Assembly (NCBI GenBank): GCA_015478945.1
Contig: JABUQX010088595.1
Coordinates: 1-10,000, forward strand
Direction: 5' to 3'
From: Trachelipus rathkii
Taxonomy: Eukaryota; Arthropoda; Malacostraca; Isopoda; Trachelipodidae
DNA length: 10,000 bases
Positions 8,382-10,000 of this stretch are shown one piece after another. A program made the translations under genes and the position numbers. How positions within the stretch are numbered: position 1 is the stretch's first letter; each line of letters opens with the position of its first letter. The notes under the pieces were generated by a model that searched no databases, had not been told where the DNA came from, and was given only the letters and a program-made list of their open reading frames with translations.

Positions 8382-8848
8382 GTTAGATAATACTGCTTTA
8401 GCTGCTGATGATATGATTGAAAAGCAGGGATAGGTTGAGTTTTGTTGTGTAATGAGGGGTAGGTTGAGAACTTTTTTTTTTTTTAAATAAAACGAGTGAT
8501 TTATTAGATTCCTAGGTAGGAAAAAAAAAACAACTTGTAAAAAGAATTAAATTCACGAATAGTATTGTACACTATCTTCGAATTTTCTCTCCGCTTTTTC
8601 GGAGAGGCATGAGCCGTTACCATTTATAACTGGTTAAAAAATAGCATTATTCAAGGACTATGATTCTTACAATTTTTGTCTAAATTTTACATTATCTTTC
8701 ATTTGTAATGAATTCTTTCAGATGACCTATTTTCACGAAAAAATAAGAGAATTTTATCTTAACTTTGCGAAATATGAAGAAGCTCGTTCGTTTCTATAAT
8801 AATAACTCGTGCTAAGCACGAGTAGCACGAGTGTAGGAGTCGCCTCTG
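8382..8848. other. Intergenic with small hairpins and homopolymer runs
   Basis: No gene found. It holds T13 at 8472-8484, A10 at 8521-8530, a clean hairpin CTCTCCG 8587-8593 / CGGAGAG 8600-8606 with a 6-nt loop, and the palindrome listed at 8805-8832. Confidence 0.5.
8805..8832. repeat. Palindrome plus extra direct copy of a 9-mer
   Basis: ACTCGTGCT (8805-8813), one A, then its exact reverse complement AGCACGAGT (8815-8823), immediately repeated as AGCACGAGT (8824-8832). A TA-repeat tract starts 16 bp later. It may be the end of a repeat element or an excision footprint. Confidence 0.85.
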
Positions 8849-8985
8849 ATATATTATATATATATATATATATATAATATATTATATATATATTATATAC
8901 TATATATATATATATATATATATTATTATATATATATATATTATATATTAATATATATTATATATATATATATATATAATATATA
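8849..8985. repeat. TA-rich simple repeat tract
   Basis: About 137 bp of TA repeats with ATTA interruptions, strongly self-complementary, similar in length and make-up to the tract at 2260-2389. Confidence 0.95.
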
Positions 8986-9000
8986 GTTACAAAGGTGGCA

Positions 9001-9130
9001 TTAACGCTTAAAGGTTAAATTACCGTTAATTAACTCGTTTAAAATTTTTCGTTAACTTTTAACGCTTTCGTTAATTTCGAAAAAAAGTAACGGACTATTA
9101 ACGAGTTAAAATTTTCCCTACATCCGTTAA
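9001..9130. repeat. Cluster of TTAACG/CGTTAA hexamers, possible DNA-transposon end
   Basis: Seven copies of TTAACG or its complement lie at 9001, 9024, 9050, 9059, 9069, 9098 and 9125 in both orientations, within 130 bp. Longer related blocks are TTAACTCGTTTAAAATTTTT (9029-9048) and TTAACGAGTTAAAATTTTCC (9098-9117). Subterminal clusters of short motifs in both orientations are typical of hAT-type transposon ends, where transposase binds. No transposase, TIR or target duplication was identified. Confidence 0.55.
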
Positions 9131-9344
9131 CCGTTACTTTAATTTACGAGTTTATAAAATATTTTCTTATCAGTTTTTAAATTGTATTAGATTCGAGTTT
9201 CGATAAGAGGATAAACTTTTTTTCTTCAAAATTTCTAAAGCTCCTCTCATGGCTCAATATGGTCGTTTATATTTACTCGGTATTATCCAGTTTGTATGGT
9301 TTTAACACAGGTTGGAAAAAACGAGTTTTGAGGGAATGGTGCTT
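9131..9344. other. Intergenic sequence, no gene seen
   Basis: No motif or open frame supported between the hexamer cluster and the right-hand LINE fragment. Confidence 0.5.
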
Positions 9345-10000
9345 CGTGCAGACCCCCACCCCTCGTTAAACTATATTCTCTATGTCTCTAATAACTAGCA
9401 CTTTCCGCTCAGTGTTGAAAGCACCGCACACTGTCAACTATTCCGAAAAAGGAAGCCACCTTGATCCTTCTAACTATCGCCCTAAAAAGCTCTCACTTGT
9501 ATTATATCTAAGATCTTTGAAACCCTTCTAACTCTCACTTCTTAGACCATCTGGAATCTCATTCTCTTCTTTCCGTTCGCCAGTACGGCTTCTGGCGGAT
9601 ATATTTACTATTTTAACCTATTTATGGTTTTCCCCTTTTAGGAACTATGGGCAGACTTGCGTAGTGGCGGCTTGACATATCCAAGCATTTGACCAGGTAT
9701 GGCACGCATCATTGCTCTCCAAGCTCCCCTCTTTTCCTCCTTCTCTTTGCTTACTTTGTCTAACTTTTCTTTCAAGTCGCTAAGCATCGGCTATGGGTTG
9801 ATGGGCGACTTCTTCTTCTTTTTCTGTCTATAGTGGAGTTCCTCAGGGTTTCGTCCCATCTCCCTAACTTTTCCTACTTTTTCATTAATGATCTTTTCAC
9901 TTGCACATCAAACTCTATCCACTCACATGCCGATGGCTCGACCCTTCATTCTTCAGCCTTATTAAATTCTGCTCCATCTTTTACTTCTAGAATTGCCTCT
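9345..10000 (+). pseudogene. Second LINE (jockey/BS-like) reverse transcriptase fragment, runs off window
   Basis: Reverse transcriptase motifs appear in order but in alternating frames. KLYSLCL and IPKK lie at about 9365-9450. DPSNYRP (9463-9483) continues in another frame as ALTCIISKIFETLL (from 9489). SHFLDHLESHSLLSVRQYGF follows from about 9533, then LTYLWFSPFRNYGQTCVVA (frame from 9610). In motif A the Asp codon at 9674-9676 lies in a different frame from AFDQVWH (9685-9702). GVPQG is at about 9835-9849, FINDLF at 9881-9898, and HADGSTLHSSA at 9926-9958 where YADDSTLH is usual. At least five frame changes plus stops (such as 9673, 9781 and 9865) make it non-functional. From memory, this motif set is characteristic of an element abundant in decapod crustaceans. 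It is unrelated in detail to the LINE at 5699-8060. Confidence 0.85.

Noticed and set aside
8587..8606. Hairpin as an intrinsic transcription terminator
   Set aside because: The hairpin is real, but no U-run follows it, the context is eukaryotic, and no gene ends there.

Overview
The window is eukaryotic, very AT-rich, repeat-dominated DNA with no intact gene. It contains non-LTR retrotransposon pseudogenes, about 2.5 kb of AAT microsatellite and long TA tracts. The reverse transcriptase fragment at the right edge looks, from remembered family motifs, like the jockey/'transposon BS'-type elements that are very common in crab and shrimp genomes. That suggests an arthropod, most likely a decapod crustacean. 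This assignment is inference; no search was possible.

Layout. 1-2259 is mostly featureless intergenic sequence. It holds a GC-richer structured island (411-600), a minus-strand gag-like fragment with a zinc-knuckle-like motif (792-1169) and a 13-bp-arm perfect palindrome (1303-1331). 2260-2389 is a TA-rich tract. 2639-5698 is a huge imperfect (AAT)n field. It is not uniform: a degenerate 30-35 bp motif recurs between the arrays (four copies in 3414-3790, a probable fifth at 4857-4908), and an ACC/ACT-rich island occurs twice (3231-3281 and 4687-4769). Embedded in it is a ~490-bp element with long imperfect inverted arms (4073-4562), whose right half carries a hammerhead-ribozyme-like core (4396-4432). 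Such motifs are known in Penelope-like retroelements. 5699-8060 is a decayed plus-strand LINE (endonuclease tail, reverse transcriptase, C-terminal region), abutting a nearly pure (AAT)58 array at its 5' edge. Its sequence resembles I/Nimb-type elements. 8061-9344 is intergenic, with an imperfect inverted repeat, a 61-bp tandem duplication, small hairpins, a second TA tract and a cluster of TTAACG hexamers. 9345-10000 is a second, unrelated and heavily frameshifted LINE fragment cut by the window end.

Nothing here forms a working pathway. The coding-like pieces are mobile-element debris, and the long poly-Tyr, poly-Ile and poly-Leu reading frames are translated AAT repeat. The most interesting item is the inverted-repeat element with the hammerhead-like core. 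Second is the higher-order organisation of the AAT field. I found no convincing new multi-gene system.
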